This document shows, one piece after another, positions 42,737-51,516 of a stretch of DNA of 64,000 nucleotides; positions within the stretch are counted from its first letter, which is position 1, and each line of letters opens with the position of its first letter. Both the position numbers and the translations under genes were made by a program. The stretch is from Rothia mucilaginosa. GTDB lineage: Bacteria; Actinomycetota; Actinomycetes; Actinomycetales; Micrococcaceae. The notes under the pieces are model-generated. The model saw nothing but the letters and a program-made list of their open reading frames with translations. It was not told the DNA's origin and did not search any database. Where the stretch lies: contig NZ_AP014938.1 in assembly GCF_001548235.1 (NCBI RefSeq), forward strand, positions 496,001 through 560,000. Reading direction: 5' to 3'.

Positions 42737-43675
42737 ATGAGCGAAAAGTACGAGTACGAGGCTTCCGTCGTCATCCCCGCGTACAACGCGGCCCCCTTCA
42801 TCACAACGCAGCTGGAAGCTCTAGCTAAGCAAACCACCACCCGCTCTTTTGAGGTGGTCATCAGCGATAACGGCAGTACCGATAACACCATCGCTCTGGT
42901 TGAGGCTTTCAACGCCCCTTACCCCCTCCGCTGGGTGGATTCCAGCAATATTAAGGGCCCCGCTAACGCCCGTAATGTCGGCGCACGTGAGGCACGCGGC
43001 AAGATTCTCGTCTTCTGCGACTCCGACGACTATGTAGAAACCGGGTGGCTGGACGGTCACTTGGCGGTCCAGGATGAGCACGGTCCCGCACTCGTTTCGG
43101 GCGCTAACCTGCATAACAACAACCCCGTCGAGGTGCTCAAGGCCTACGGTGTTCCCCTCGACTCTGATGAGAAGGTCCTAGCGAATCCCTCTCTGGTAGA
43201 GGCCGAAGAAGAAATCCCGCCTTTCGCCGGTTTCCTGCCCTCGATTACCGGCTGCAATTTCTCCGTCCCGCGCGATGTGTACCTGCGCAACAGCGGCATG
43301 GACTGCAGCTACATCGCAGGTTCTGAAGAAACCGATTTTTCCTGGCGTGTTAGCCAGAGCGGTATCCCCTTCTACAAGACCTATGCAGCGCTGGTACACT
43401 ACCGTCTTCGTTCTACTCCGAAGAAGATTTTCCGTCAGCAGCGCAACTACCAGCACTACCGTATGCTCCTGTGGATGCGCTTCAAGGACCAGGGTATGAA
43501 TGGCCCCAGCATCAAGTATTCCGTCATCGCTCTGGCAAAGTCCCTACCGCTGTTGCTTTCCCCAGCCACTCGTCTGGTGGGTGCACGAGAAGCAGGCGCG
43601 AACCTGGGTGCGCTTGAGGGCATGTTCCAGTACCGCTTCCGCACGGTTCCCGAGCGTCAGCTGATGGATAGCTAA
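42737..43675 (+). CDS. Glycosyltransferase family 2
   Basis: A 312-residue GT-A enzyme: SVVIPAYNAAPFITTQLEAL, ISDNGSTDNTIALVEAF, KGPANARNVGAREARG and a DXD-type VFCDSDDYVE around residue 95. SGMDCSYIAGSEETDFSWRV in the acceptor region matches family 2. ATG 42737 follows the acyltransferase stop by one base; the longer upstream frame only overlaps that gene. The two genes form a small plus-strand operon inserted between the ABC-F gene and ispE, closed by a long hairpin. Confidence 0.88.
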   Translation: MSEKYEYEASVVIPAYNAAPFITTQLEALAKQTTTRSFEVVISDNGSTDNTIALVEAFNAPYPLRWVDSSNIKGPANARNVGAREARGKILVFCDSDDYVETGWLDGHLAVQDEHGPALVSGANLHNNNPVEVLKAYGVPLDSDEKVLANPSLVEAEEEIPPFAGFLPSITGCNFSVPRDVYLRNSGMDCSYIAGSEETDFSWRVSQSGIPFYKTYAALVHYRLRSTPKKIFRQQRNYQHYRMLLWMRFKDQGMNGPSIKYSVIALAKSLPLLLSPATRLVGAREAGANLGALEGMFQYRFRTVPERQLMDS

Positions 43676-43686
43676 AAATACCGTAG

Positions 43687-43739
43687 ATATAAGAGAATGC
43701 CGGTTCTAGATTCACTCTAGAACCGGCATTCTCTTATAT
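43687..43739. terminator. 24-bp perfect hairpin between convergent genes
   Basis: Arms 43687-43710 and 43716-43739 are exact complements with a 5-base loop, between the GT2 (+) and GT4 (-) genes. A bidirectional terminator is the simplest reading. Confidence 0.92.
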
Positions 43740-43763
43740 TCAGGTTTATATTCGCGCCCTAGA

Positions 43764-44957
43764 CTAGCGCTGAATCGAGGCGAAAACTTCTTCCCAACGG
43801 CGAACAATATGCTCCGGGGTGTATTCCTGGGCCTTCTGGAAGCAACGCGCAGACTTCTCCTTACGTTGCGCATCATCGCCCATCGCAACACGCAACTGTT
43901 CGGTCAGCGCTTCTATGCTACGCTCCTGAGCCAAGTAACCCACCTGGGGAAGCACATCACGCAAAACCCAGCACGAAGGGTAGGACACCATGGGAGTACC
44001 CACACGCATCGCTTCCTGCAGGGACATCGGTGCGCCCTCAAAGTCAGACGCGCCAATGGTCAACGACGCTTCGGCATACGCCTCAAGTACCTGCTCAGAG
44101 TTCAGAGGACCGCCCACCACGATACGCTCAGCTAGGGCAGAATCCAGAGAATCAATACGCTCCTTCATCTGACGCTCAATCGCTTCATCGCCGCTACCGT
44201 TAAGCTTCAAAATCCACTCGGGGAACTCCGTCGCACACGCGATAAAGCTCTCTAGAATACGCATCAGGCCTTTCTCCTCAGAGTAGCGGCCGATAAATTG
44301 CACCACCGGTTTCTTCTGCTCAGCCAACGCCAGAACCTTCCGCTCAACAGCAGGGTCCAACGATGCGTTCAGGTTCGATACTGCATCCACCGGGCGGTTC
44401 AGCCACTGGGCAAAAAGCTGCGCATCACCTTCAGAAAGCGCAACGAAAGAATCAAAGGTATCGGAAATCTGCCGCAGCTCTTTCTCTGCGTCCAGGCGGT
44501 ACGAGCTGTCATAGCTACTATGGAACTCGTACAGATAGCCAATCCCCTGCTTCTGAGCAGAACGCGCATAATCCACCAGGTACGCGGCGATACCGGTCAT
44601 CGTCGTCAAGATAACAGTCTCCTCGCCCAAAGACTGTAGGTAACGCCGGGTACGTGCCGCGTTATATCGGTCCCACAGAGCCGTAAAACCCTTCTTAGCA
44701 GCAAGCACCGTGCCCAAGGGTCCGGGATTGTCAAAAGCCAATTTATTGTGGGTAGTCTTCGAGACGAGATCTCCGGAGTGCACCACAAAATCGGGGGTCA
44801 CGGCATCCGGGTTATTGCCCGTATTGTCGAAAAGTGCCATATAGCTAACGTTGTAGCCTGCCTTTTCAAATGCGCGGCCCAGCAACCTATTGACCGTCGT
44901 AATACCGCCCAGAAGGCTAAAACGATCCTGGGCGATAACAATATTTTTAACCTTCAT
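43764..44957 (-). CDS. Glycosyltransferase family 4
   Basis: A 397-residue GT-B enzyme: N-terminal IVIAQDRFSLLGGITTVNRL acceptor loop, VQFIGRYSEEKGLMRILESF at the donor domain, and ASDFEGAPMSLQEAMRVGTP as the E-x7-E motif. Similar proteins occur in teichoic-acid and capsule clusters (TagE/RfaB-type), but the substrate is unknown. AAAGGGAGA precedes the ATG on the minus strand. It lies between ispE and the convergent GT2 operon. Confidence 0.88.
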   Translation of the reverse strand: MKVKNIVIAQDRFSLLGGITTVNRLLGRAFEKAGYNVSYMALFDNTGNNPDAVTPDFVVHSGDLVSKTTHNKLAFDNPGPLGTVLAAKKGFTALWDRYNAARTRRYLQSLGEETVILTTMTGIAAYLVDYARSAQKQGIGYLYEFHSSYDSSYRLDAEKELRQISDTFDSFVALSEGDAQLFAQWLNRPVDAVSNLNASLDPAVERKVLALAEQKKPVVQFIGRYSEEKGLMRILESFIACATEFPEWILKLNGSGDEAIERQMKERIDSLDSALAERIVVGGPLNSEQVLEAYAEASLTIGASDFEGAPMSLQEAMRVGTPMVSYPSCWVLRDVLPQVGYLAQERSIEALTEQLRVAMGDDAQRKEKSARCFQKAQEYTPEHIVRRWEEVFASIQR

Positions 44958-45041
44958 CGTATTCTCCCTTTCAATTAGAGAACGGTAGAAGTCAGTGAGT
45001 GATAGAACTGTTATCTATGGTGCCAGATATAATCACGATAA

Positions 45042-46037
45042 TCAGGCACTCATCGCGTTCACGGCGTGGTGGCCAGCGGCACGAAGAGAAGAAGCGAGAG
45101 CCTCCGCTCGGTCCTGTGAAGAAACCAGTAGAAGCACCGTCGGACCGGAACCAGATACCAGGGAGGCGTACACGCCCTCGCTATCGCGCAGGTTTAGGGT
45201 CTGTTCCAGCTGCGGGGCGCACGAAAGCGCGGGAGCCTGCAGGTCATTACGCAGTAGCGGCGCCAAGGAGTCGAGCGCCGCCTCCGAACCGTCATAAGAG
45301 CTCAGCGCGGACAGAAGCTCTGCGGGTTCCACCAGCTCACCGGAGGCGGGGTACAGCCCCGAGGTGCGGCCGGTATCCAGTTGCTTGAACACGCTGGGGG
45401 TTGAGAGGCCAAACTGGGCAGCCACAATTACCAGGTGCAGAGGTTCTCGAGGCGCCGCGACATTCTGCAACTCGGTACCGGTCCCCTGCCCCAGGGCGAG
45501 GGTCTGCTCGAGCGCGGCGCGCACGCTAAAGGGAATATCGGCGCCCAGCTGCGCGGCGAGACGCTCATAATCTGTCTGGGTCAGCAGCGCACCGGTGCGG
45601 CCGGTTGTGTACAGGTAGCGGTCCGTAGCAATCAGCGCGGCGGCGGCATCAGCGGAGCCGCCAGCCATGCCGCCTGCCACGGGCACAGCCTTCGCAATAT
45701 GCAGGTGCAGTGCCGGCTCAGATTCAACGCCGTGCTCCGTAAGGATTAGCTCGGCAGCACGGTACACGAGGTTCCGCTCGTCCATCGGCACGTCGGCAGG
45801 GTCGAACTGCCCCGCCTGCATCTGCTGATCCACCAGGGAGCCGGGCACAATATCCATGCTCAGACTCAGCCCCGGTGTCTGCCCTTCAGAGACCGTGATG
45901 GTCTCCGTTAGAGAGACCGCCGCAAAAAGCGTAGTCAACGGGTGGTAGCCGTCCGGGCGGACATCCCCCACGGCGAGGTACAGATTGACCTTACCGGGAG
46001 CATCAACCGAAATAGCAACCTGGGAGGCGGTACTCAT
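45042..46037 (-). CDS. ispE: 4-diphosphocytidyl-2-C-methyl-D-erythritol kinase
   Basis: A 331-residue GHMP kinase: APGKVNLYLAVGDVRPDGYH at the N terminus and the phosphate loop PVAGGMAGGSADAAAALIA, both diagnostic of IspE. It phosphorylates CDP-methylerythritol in the non-mevalonate isoprenoid pathway, which also supplies the undecaprenyl carrier for glycans. I prefer ATG 46037 (GAAAGG eleven bases upstream) over GTG 46049, which abuts the ribosome binding site. It lies directly downstream of rsmA, the usual order. Confidence 0.95.
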   Translation of the reverse strand: MSTASQVAISVDAPGKVNLYLAVGDVRPDGYHPLTTLFAAVSLTETITVSEGQTPGLSLSMDIVPGSLVDQQMQAGQFDPADVPMDERNLVYRAAELILTEHGVESEPALHLHIAKAVPVAGGMAGGSADAAAALIATDRYLYTTGRTGALLTQTDYERLAAQLGADIPFSVRAALEQTLALGQGTGTELQNVAAPREPLHLVIVAAQFGLSTPSVFKQLDTGRTSGLYPASGELVEPAELLSALSSYDGSEAALDSLAPLLRNDLQAPALSCAPQLEQTLNLRDSEGVYASLVSGSGPTVLLLVSSQDRAEALASSLRAAGHHAVNAMSA

Positions 46038-46106
46038 CAGCGCATACACCTTTCGCGCGGGAACTCGCGTGAGAACGTCAGTGAAAAATTCAAGAGCCGG
46101 AAGAAG

Positions 46107-46979
46107 CTACTGCGCTACAGGCTCAGCCGGGACAGTCAGCGAAGCCTCCGCAATACGGATAAAGCCGTGAATATCCAGCTTTTCGCCGCGTTCCGTCGGA
46201 GCGATACCGGCAGCCACCAGAATCTGCTCCGCACGCGCACCCGAACCCGCCCAGGAACTCAACGCAGCACGCAGAGTCTTACGGCGCTGGGCGAAGGCAG
46301 CGTCCACAATCGTGAACACCAGGTCACGGTCAACGGTAGAGAGCGGCTCCTCGCGCATGCGGAAACCCACCAGGCCCGAGTTAATCTTCGGTGCAGGCCA
46401 GAACACGTTCTTGCCAATCACGCCCGCCTTATACACCTCGGCATACCAATTAGCCTTCACCGAGGGCACACCGTAAATCTTTGAACCCGGGGTCGCCGAA
46501 AGACGGTCGGCAACCTCGTCCTGAACCATCACCAGGGCGTGACGGATGCTCGGGAACTGCGCAAACAGGTGCAGAAGCACCGGAACCGCCACGTTATAGG
46601 GCAGGTTCGCCACCAGAGCATCCGGAGTGCGAGGCAGCTCGGTGACCTTCAGGGCGTCCATGAGCACCACGTCAATATCGCCCGCCTTCTCGGGGCGGAA
46701 CTTCTCAATCGTGTGCGGAAGCTGGTGAGCCAGCGGCGGATCAATCTCAACCGCAACCATGTCCTTCGCAGCGTCCAGGATACCGAGAGTCAACGAACCC
46801 AGGCCCGGGCCGACCTCCAGCACCGTCTCCTCCGGAGAAATCTCTGCCGCGTTGACAATACGACGAATCGTATTGGGGTCAATCACAAAGTTCTGCCCAA
46901 GAGTCTTCGTAGGACGAATACCGAGCATCTCGGCAAGCTCGCGAATCTCAGCAGGGCCGAGCAGGGGCAGATCGTTCAC
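46107..46979 (-). CDS. rsmA: 16S rRNA dimethyladenosine transferase
   Basis: A 290-residue KsgA/Dim1-type methyltransferase: [30 protein letters not shown] (SAM motif I), [13 protein letters not shown] (the N-L-P-Y catalytic motif) and a C-terminal helical domain. It dimethylates two adjacent adenines near the 3' end of 16S rRNA. The GTG start has GAAGGAA five bases upstream. rsmA-ispE is a conserved pair; tatD, normally next upstream, is separated here by two GT25 genes. Confidence 0.96.
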   Translation of the reverse strand: MNDLPLLGPAEIRELAEMLGIRPTKTLGQNFVIDPNTIRRIVNAAEISPEETVLEVGPGLGSLTLGILDAAKDMVAVEIDPPLAHQLPHTIEKFRPEKAGDIDVVLMDALKVTELPRTPDALVANLPYNVAVPVLLHLFAQFPSIRHALVMVQDEVADRLSATPGSKIYGVPSVKANWYAEVYKAGVIGKNVFWPAPKINSGLVGFRMREEPLSTVDRDLVFTIVDAAFAQRRKTLRAALSSWAGSGARAEQILVAAGIAPTERGEKLDIHGFIRIAEASLTVPAEPVAQ

Positions 46980-47017
46980 AGCGTTCCTTCGGTAGGTGTA
47001 GGGTTCTACACTCCAGG

Positions 47018-47839
47018 TTACCGTGCCAGGCGGCGCTTCACATCTTCAACGGTAGACAGCAAAGTATTCTTAGCGTTCACAAGGCGCATCTTGGGGGCAA
47101 GGGCGATACGCAACCGATCCCATACGCAAGTTCCACGCTGGTTAGCATTCAGGCACTCCAGATGGCTCATTCCTGACTCCAGCAGAGTGCTGCTTCCTTC
47201 CCAGCTACATAGACCAGGCTGCACAAAGCGCACGTCCAAGCCCCATTCTTCGTACAGGGGATAATCATCAGCCACAGTACCGGGAGCCTTGTGTTCAAAA
47301 TGCTTCACTAGCTGTTCTGCGCCCGAGCGGGACAGCAAGTATAGGCCGGCACACCCCAGACGGTGAGGACCATACATTTTCCCCATGCGGTACTTGCCAT
47401 AGACCGACGGAGAGAGAAGAGAAAGACGGATATAGTCCACGCGCGGGTTCATGACGCCAGCTTGGGATGAGTAACCATCGCAGAGATTGACAAGCTGTAC
47501 CTTGGGATAACGCTCAATAATCCGTTGCACTACCTTATCGGCATCAGCGGAGACGAGGGCATCATCCTCAGCAAACACGCCCCAGTCAGCGTCACTTGCC
47601 AGAAAATCACGCCACATATTCAGGTGGCTGAGCATGCATCCTTTTTCAGCTGCCGAAGGGTCACGGTCCCAGCGTTTGCGGAAAGCCTCGGTGTCAAAAT
47701 CTGCATCGGACAGATGATTATCGCGGTTGTCCACCGCAGAGTATCGTTGAAAATCCCGAGCGGGGGCCCCAACGGAGAAAAAAGATTCAAAACGATTAGC
47801 CGTGTCCAAGCCCAGGACGTACTTTAGGACTTTTGCCAT
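47018..47839 (-). CDS. Glycosyltransferase family 25, copy 1
   Basis: A 273-residue member of the LPS-type GT25 family (LgtB/Lex2B-like). It opens with [20 protein letters not shown] and AVDNRDNH. The [16 protein letters not shown] segment and metal-binding FAEDDALV follow, with [17 protein letters not shown] in the acceptor area. Family members often transfer galactose. ATG 47839 has AAAGGGAA upstream; the 70-residue upstream frame is not coding. It is about two-thirds identical by eye to the next gene upstream (48170-48997), a clear tandem duplicate. Confidence 0.85.
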   Translation of the reverse strand: MAKVLKYVLGLDTANRFESFFSVGAPARDFQRYSAVDNRDNHLSDADFDTEAFRKRWDRDPSAAEKGCMLSHLNMWRDFLASDADWGVFAEDDALVSADADKVVQRIIERYPKVQLVNLCDGYSSQAGVMNPRVDYIRLSLLSPSVYGKYRMGKMYGPHRLGCAGLYLLSRSGAEQLVKHFEHKAPGTVADDYPLYEEWGLDVRFVQPGLCSWEGSSTLLESGMSHLECLNANQRGTCVWDRLRIALAPKMRLVNAKNTLLSTVEDVKRRLAR

Positions 47840-48169
47840 GATGTTCCCTTTTTTTAATGGCACACCCATACAGCCTTTATGCAAAACACTATAAGCTTTG
47901 TATGCGTCGCCGAAATGTTGACTCTGCAACAGCAGGTACGAGGCGCGCCAAAAACGCACACGCACCATGACATATCGCCTAGTCGATGAGTGAATGATAT
48001 ATATAAAACACCCTATCACCCAAGCTAAGATAGCCCCAACAATTAGCACACAGCTTCCTGTTGTGTCTCACACTCTGCAAACCACCTTACGCACGAGAGC
48101 TGAAAACACCCACAAAAAGTCCCTCCCCACCACACATGTGGCGAAGAGGGACCTCGCAAAGAGGCTTAC
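47840..48169. other. Region between the two GT25 genes
   Basis: 330 bases with no gene. It has the terminator of GT25 copy 2 (48119-48152) and an AT-rich stretch (47990-48040) that may hold the promoter of copy 1, so the duplicates appear to be separately transcribed. Confidence 0.5.
48119..48152 (-). terminator. Terminator downstream of GT25 copy 2
   Basis: Nested stems GTCCCTC/GAGGGAC and CCAC/GTGG at 48119-48152. Confidence 0.7.
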
Positions 48170-48997
48170 TTACTTCATCTTGCCCAGGCGTTGCGTTACC
48201 TCATCGAGGGTCGCATCCAGAGCGTTCTTCGCATTTGCAATACGCTTCTTCGGAGCCAAGGCAATGCGCAGGCGATCCAAAGCGCTCGCACCCTTCTGCT
48301 TCTCGGTCAGCATCTCCAGCTGACTCTTGCCGGAATCTAGGATGACGCTGCTACCTTCCCAGTCGCATAGGCCCGGCTGCACAAAACGCACATCCACACC
48401 CCACTGCTGGTACAGCTTGTAATCGTCAGCCACAGTGCCCGGCACCTTGTCCTTAAACTGCTTGAGCAGCAGCTCAGCACCCGAACGGGAAATCAGGTAC
48501 AGACCGGTGCAGCCCAGGCGGGTCGAACCGTACAGCTTACCCATACGGTACTTACCGTGCACAAAAGGAGACAGCAAAGACAGGCGAATATAGTCCACGC
48601 GCGGGTTCATGGTGCCCGCCTTGAACGAGTACGCATCACACAGGTTCACCAGCTGAACCTGCGGGTACTTGGTGATGATTGCGTTCACCACCGCCTCAGC
48701 GTCCGGAGAAATAAGGACGTCATCCTCAGCAATCAGAGCCCAGTCAGCATCCGATGCGACAAAGTCCTCCCACATCTTCACGTGGCTGAGCATGCAACCG
48801 CGCTCAGCCGGAGTGGGGTCACGATGCCAGCGGCTACGGAAAAGTTCAACATCAAATTCGTCATTAGTCACATGATTATCACGGTTATCCACCGCAGAGT
48901 AAGGCACAAAATCCTTCGCGGGCGCGCCCACCGAATAGAACGATTCAAAACGGTTCGCGCCATCCAGGCCCAGAACATACTTCAGAATCTTCGCCAT
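48170..48997 (-). CDS. Glycosyltransferase family 25, copy 2
   Basis: A 275-residue GT25 protein paralogous to copy 1 over its full length: YVLGLDGANRFESFYSVGAP, GCMLSHVKMWEDFVASDADW, metal-binding IAEDDVLI, GCTGLYLISRSGAELLL. The catalytic acidic residues are kept in both copies, while loops after residue 50 and the C terminus differ, which could reflect different acceptors. GAGAGGACACT precedes ATG 48997. It lies between tatD and rsmA, interrupting their usual adjacency. Confidence 0.85.
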   Translation of the reverse strand: MAKILKYVLGLDGANRFESFYSVGAPAKDFVPYSAVDNRDNHVTNDEFDVELFRSRWHRDPTPAERGCMLSHVKMWEDFVASDADWALIAEDDVLISPDAEAVVNAIITKYPQVQLVNLCDAYSFKAGTMNPRVDYIRLSLLSPFVHGKYRMGKLYGSTRLGCTGLYLISRSGAELLLKQFKDKVPGTVADDYKLYQQWGVDVRFVQPGLCDWEGSSVILDSGKSQLEMLTEKQKGASALDRLRIALAPKKRIANAKNALDATLDEVTQRLGKMK

Positions 48998-49226
48998 AGT
49001 GTCCTCTCTAAAGCACCAGTTGCCGGGTGCTAAACATAAAATCTCGTAGGGACGTTTGCAGCACCAAATTTTGAACACGTCATTGAGGCACTATACGTAC
49101 CTAAATACTGCAGACCAGATCATGGCATAGCTGTTTGAGTGAGTTATTTGTAGTTGCTACAGTCTAGCACGCAGACACGCACCGCGAGGCGATACAGAGT
49201 AGCTACCCGCTACAGGGTGTACGCGC

Positions 49227-50300
49227 CTACCACTGGCCGTAAACCCGCTCCGAATTCTCACGGATACGGCGGCAAAGCGTCTCCAGCTCCTCACCGCGGT
49301 GAGCCGCCATGAACCGCACCGTGTAATTCGTCATGTAGGACGCATTCGGGCGGCCGCGGAACGGATGGGGGGTCAAGAACGGCGCATCCGTCTCAGCCAG
49401 AATCAGCTCCGGACGAGCCATCGCCAACGACTCCTGAATACCCTTCGAATTCTTGAAAGTCACGGTACCGGCAAAGCTCATATACCAGTCGCGCTCATTG
49501 CAGATCGCGGCAAGCTCCGGGCCACCCGAGTAGCAGTGGAACACGGTACGTTCCGGGGCGCCCTCTTCATCCAGGATGCGCACAACGTCCTCGTGCGCGT
49601 CGCGGTCGTGGATCTGCAGCGCCAGGTTGTGCTTCTTCGCAATGCGAATATGCTCGCGGAAGCTGTAGTGCTGCGCTTCCATACCTTCTTCGCCGGTACG
49701 GAAATAGTCCAGGCCGGTCTCACCAATAGCGCGCACACGGTCGGCGGTGGCGAGCTCGTCAAGGGTGGCGAGCGCCGCCTCCAGCTGACCGGCTGCAGCC
49801 AGCTCGGGGGCGGTATTGGGGTGAATCGCAATGGCGGCGAGGACACGCTCATCAGCCTGCGCGGCGGCGACCGCGTACAGGGAGGAGGGGATATCGCATC
49901 CGACCTGCACGATGGCGCCGATGCCGAGCTTTTCGCCGGCGTCGAGCGCGTCGCGAGCGCTAATTTCTACTTCACCGTCGAGCAGGTCCATGTGGGTGTG
50001 GTTATCCACGATGGGGTACGGCAGCGGCTCGGGAGCGGGCGGGAAGACCAGATTACGGCTGCGGCCATTCTCGCCGGTGGTGGAGCGGCGGCGGGTTCCT
50101 TCTCCGCCTTCTGCGTCGCTGATACCGGTGTAGAGTTCCGCCTGATAGGGTGCGGGTACTTCACCGGGGACCGGTTCCCAGCCGTTAGGCAGAGCGGTTG
50201 CCCGAAGTGCCGCGGGGGTGGGCAGGGTGTAGTTCGCCAGGGCGGCAAGGGAGTTCAGGTACTCCTGGGTGATTTCAGGACCGGGATGGCTCTGACACAT
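49227..50300 (-). CDS. tatD: TatD family metal-dependent hydrolase
   Basis: A 357-residue TatD-type TIM-barrel deoxyribonuclease: metal ligands in VDNHTHMDL (H101, H103), IGETGLDYFR, LQIHDRDAHEDV, VFHCYSGG, and the C-terminal ETDAPFLTPHPFRG. About 95 residues of Pro/Gly-rich N-terminal extension precede the barrel. ATG 50300 is preferred (AGAGGA eight bases upstream); starting at 50405 would overlap rsmI. Family members have 3'-5' exonuclease activity, and in actinobacteria this one usually precedes rsmA. Confidence 0.92.
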   Translation of the reverse strand: MCQSHPGPEITQEYLNSLAALANYTLPTPAALRATALPNGWEPVPGEVPAPYQAELYTGISDAEGGEGTRRRSTTGENGRSRNLVFPPAPEPLPYPIVDNHTHMDLLDGEVEISARDALDAGEKLGIGAIVQVGCDIPSSLYAVAAAQADERVLAAIAIHPNTAPELAAAGQLEAALATLDELATADRVRAIGETGLDYFRTGEEGMEAQHYSFREHIRIAKKHNLALQIHDRDAHEDVVRILDEEGAPERTVFHCYSGGPELAAICNERDWYMSFAGTVTFKNSKGIQESLAMARPELILAETDAPFLTPHPFRGRPNASYMTNYTVRFMAAHRGEELETLCRRIRENSERVYGQW

Positions 50301-50364
50301 GGATAAATCCTCTGGATAAAACTGCGGGGTAAAACTGGGGGTAAAGCTACGGGGTGGTTCTGGG

Positions 50365-51321
50365 TTATTCAGAACGGGCAGCCAGCGCCGCCTCGTACAG
50401 GTCACGTTTGGAGGTGCCGGTCTCGGCGGCGACCGCGGCGCAGGCGCTCTTGAGGCGCTCGCCGCCCGCTACACGGTCGAGAACCAGTTGCACGACGTCC
50501 TGCGCTTCGGGGGTTTCGGGGGCTTGTGCGCCCTCGACAATAATGACGATTTCGCCGCGGATGCGTTCAGCCTCAGCCCATTCGGCAAGCTCTGCCAGAG
50601 TACCGCGTCGAACCTCTTCGTGGAGCTTGGTTAGCTCACGGCTAACCGTTCCGCGGCGCTCAGCACCGAAGGTCTGCACGAAGTCTGCCAGGGTCGCGGC
50701 GGTGCGGTGCGGGGATTCGTAGAAGATCATGGTGCGCTCCTCCCCCGCCAGCGATGCGAGGCGGCGGGTGCGCTCGGAGCCCTTGCGGGCGAGAAAACCT
50801 TCGAAGGTGAATCGTCCGGTGGGCAGGCCGGAAAGCGTGAGCGCGGTCAACGCCGCGGAGGGGCCGGGCACCACGGTGACGGGCAGGTCGGCTTCTGCGA
50901 CGGCTGCGGCGGCAACGTAGCCGGGGTCGGAGATGGTAGGCATGCCCGCGTCCGAGAGCAGCAGCACGCGCTGACCGTCCTGTACCGCTTGCACGATGGT
51001 TTCGCTGCGTTCGGCTTCGTTGTGGTCGTGGTTGACGATGATGCGGCCGCGGGTGCGCACGCCAAGCCCGGAGGCGAGGGTTCGTAGCTTGCGGGTGTCT
51101 TCAACGGCGATGAGGTCTGCGGTGGCGAGGGCTGAGCGCAGTCGGTCGGAGGCGTCAGCGAGGTTGCCGATGGGGGTGCCGCCGAGGATGAGCACACCAC
51201 CTTCTTCGGAGGTGACGGCGGTGTCAGCAGTGTCAATCTCGGGTGCCTCGACCGTTTCTGAGGGGGCTGTGGTTTCTGAGAGGTCGGCGGTTTCTTCGGT
51301 GTATTCTGCGGGTGCGGTCAT
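50365..51321 (-). CDS. rsmI: 16S rRNA 2'-O-methyltransferase RsmI
   Basis: A 318-residue RsmI: ILGGTPIGNLADASDRLRSA at the N terminus, IAVEDTRKLRTL, LLSDAGMPTISDPGY and VPGPSAALTALTLSGLP, all diagnostic of the tetrapyrrole-methylase-fold family that methylates C1402 of 16S rRNA. An acidic ~40-residue tail precedes the domain. ATG 51321 (GAGG seven bases upstream) is preferred to the far upstream start at 51456. It is divergent from pmt, a pairing common in actinobacteria. Confidence 0.94.
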   Translation of the reverse strand: MTAPAEYTEETADLSETTAPSETVEAPEIDTADTAVTSEEGGVLILGGTPIGNLADASDRLRSALATADLIAVEDTRKLRTLASGLGVRTRGRIIVNHDHNEAERSETIVQAVQDGQRVLLLSDAGMPTISDPGYVAAAAVAEADLPVTVVPGPSAALTALTLSGLPTGRFTFEGFLARKGSERTRRLASLAGEERTMIFYESPHRTAATLADFVQTFGAERRGTVSRELTKLHEEVRRGTLAELAEWAEAERIRGEIVIIVEGAQAPETPEAQDVVQLVLDRVAGGERLKSACAAVAAETGTSKRDLYEAALAARSE

Positions 51322-51503
51322 GACAGGCCTCGTGTCTGTGTCTGGTCTTCGTGTACCCACTAAGTGTAACGCCCGCGCTCCACCCAGTGCCGGGTGAGCT
51401 TGCGGGGTGGGGTTGCCGGTAAAAGCGGCTGGTGCGGGCGAGCTACGGTGCGTCATATAAGCCGTTCACGGGCTGAAATGGTGCATCGTGCGTTCTGACC
51501 CTT

Positions 51504-51509
51504 TAGGAT
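51504..51509 (+). promoter_or_regulatory. -10 box for leaderless pmt
   Basis: TAGGAT ends seven bases before the pmt GTG at 51517, with no room for a ribosome binding site at normal spacing. Confidence 0.5.
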
Positions 51510-51516
51510 TGATGGG

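Noticed and set aside
47840-48049. 70-residue hydrophobic N-terminal extension of GT25 copy 1
   Set aside because: The paralog begins at the matching Met, and a ribosome binding site lies directly before ATG 47839; the extension is upstream DNA in frame.
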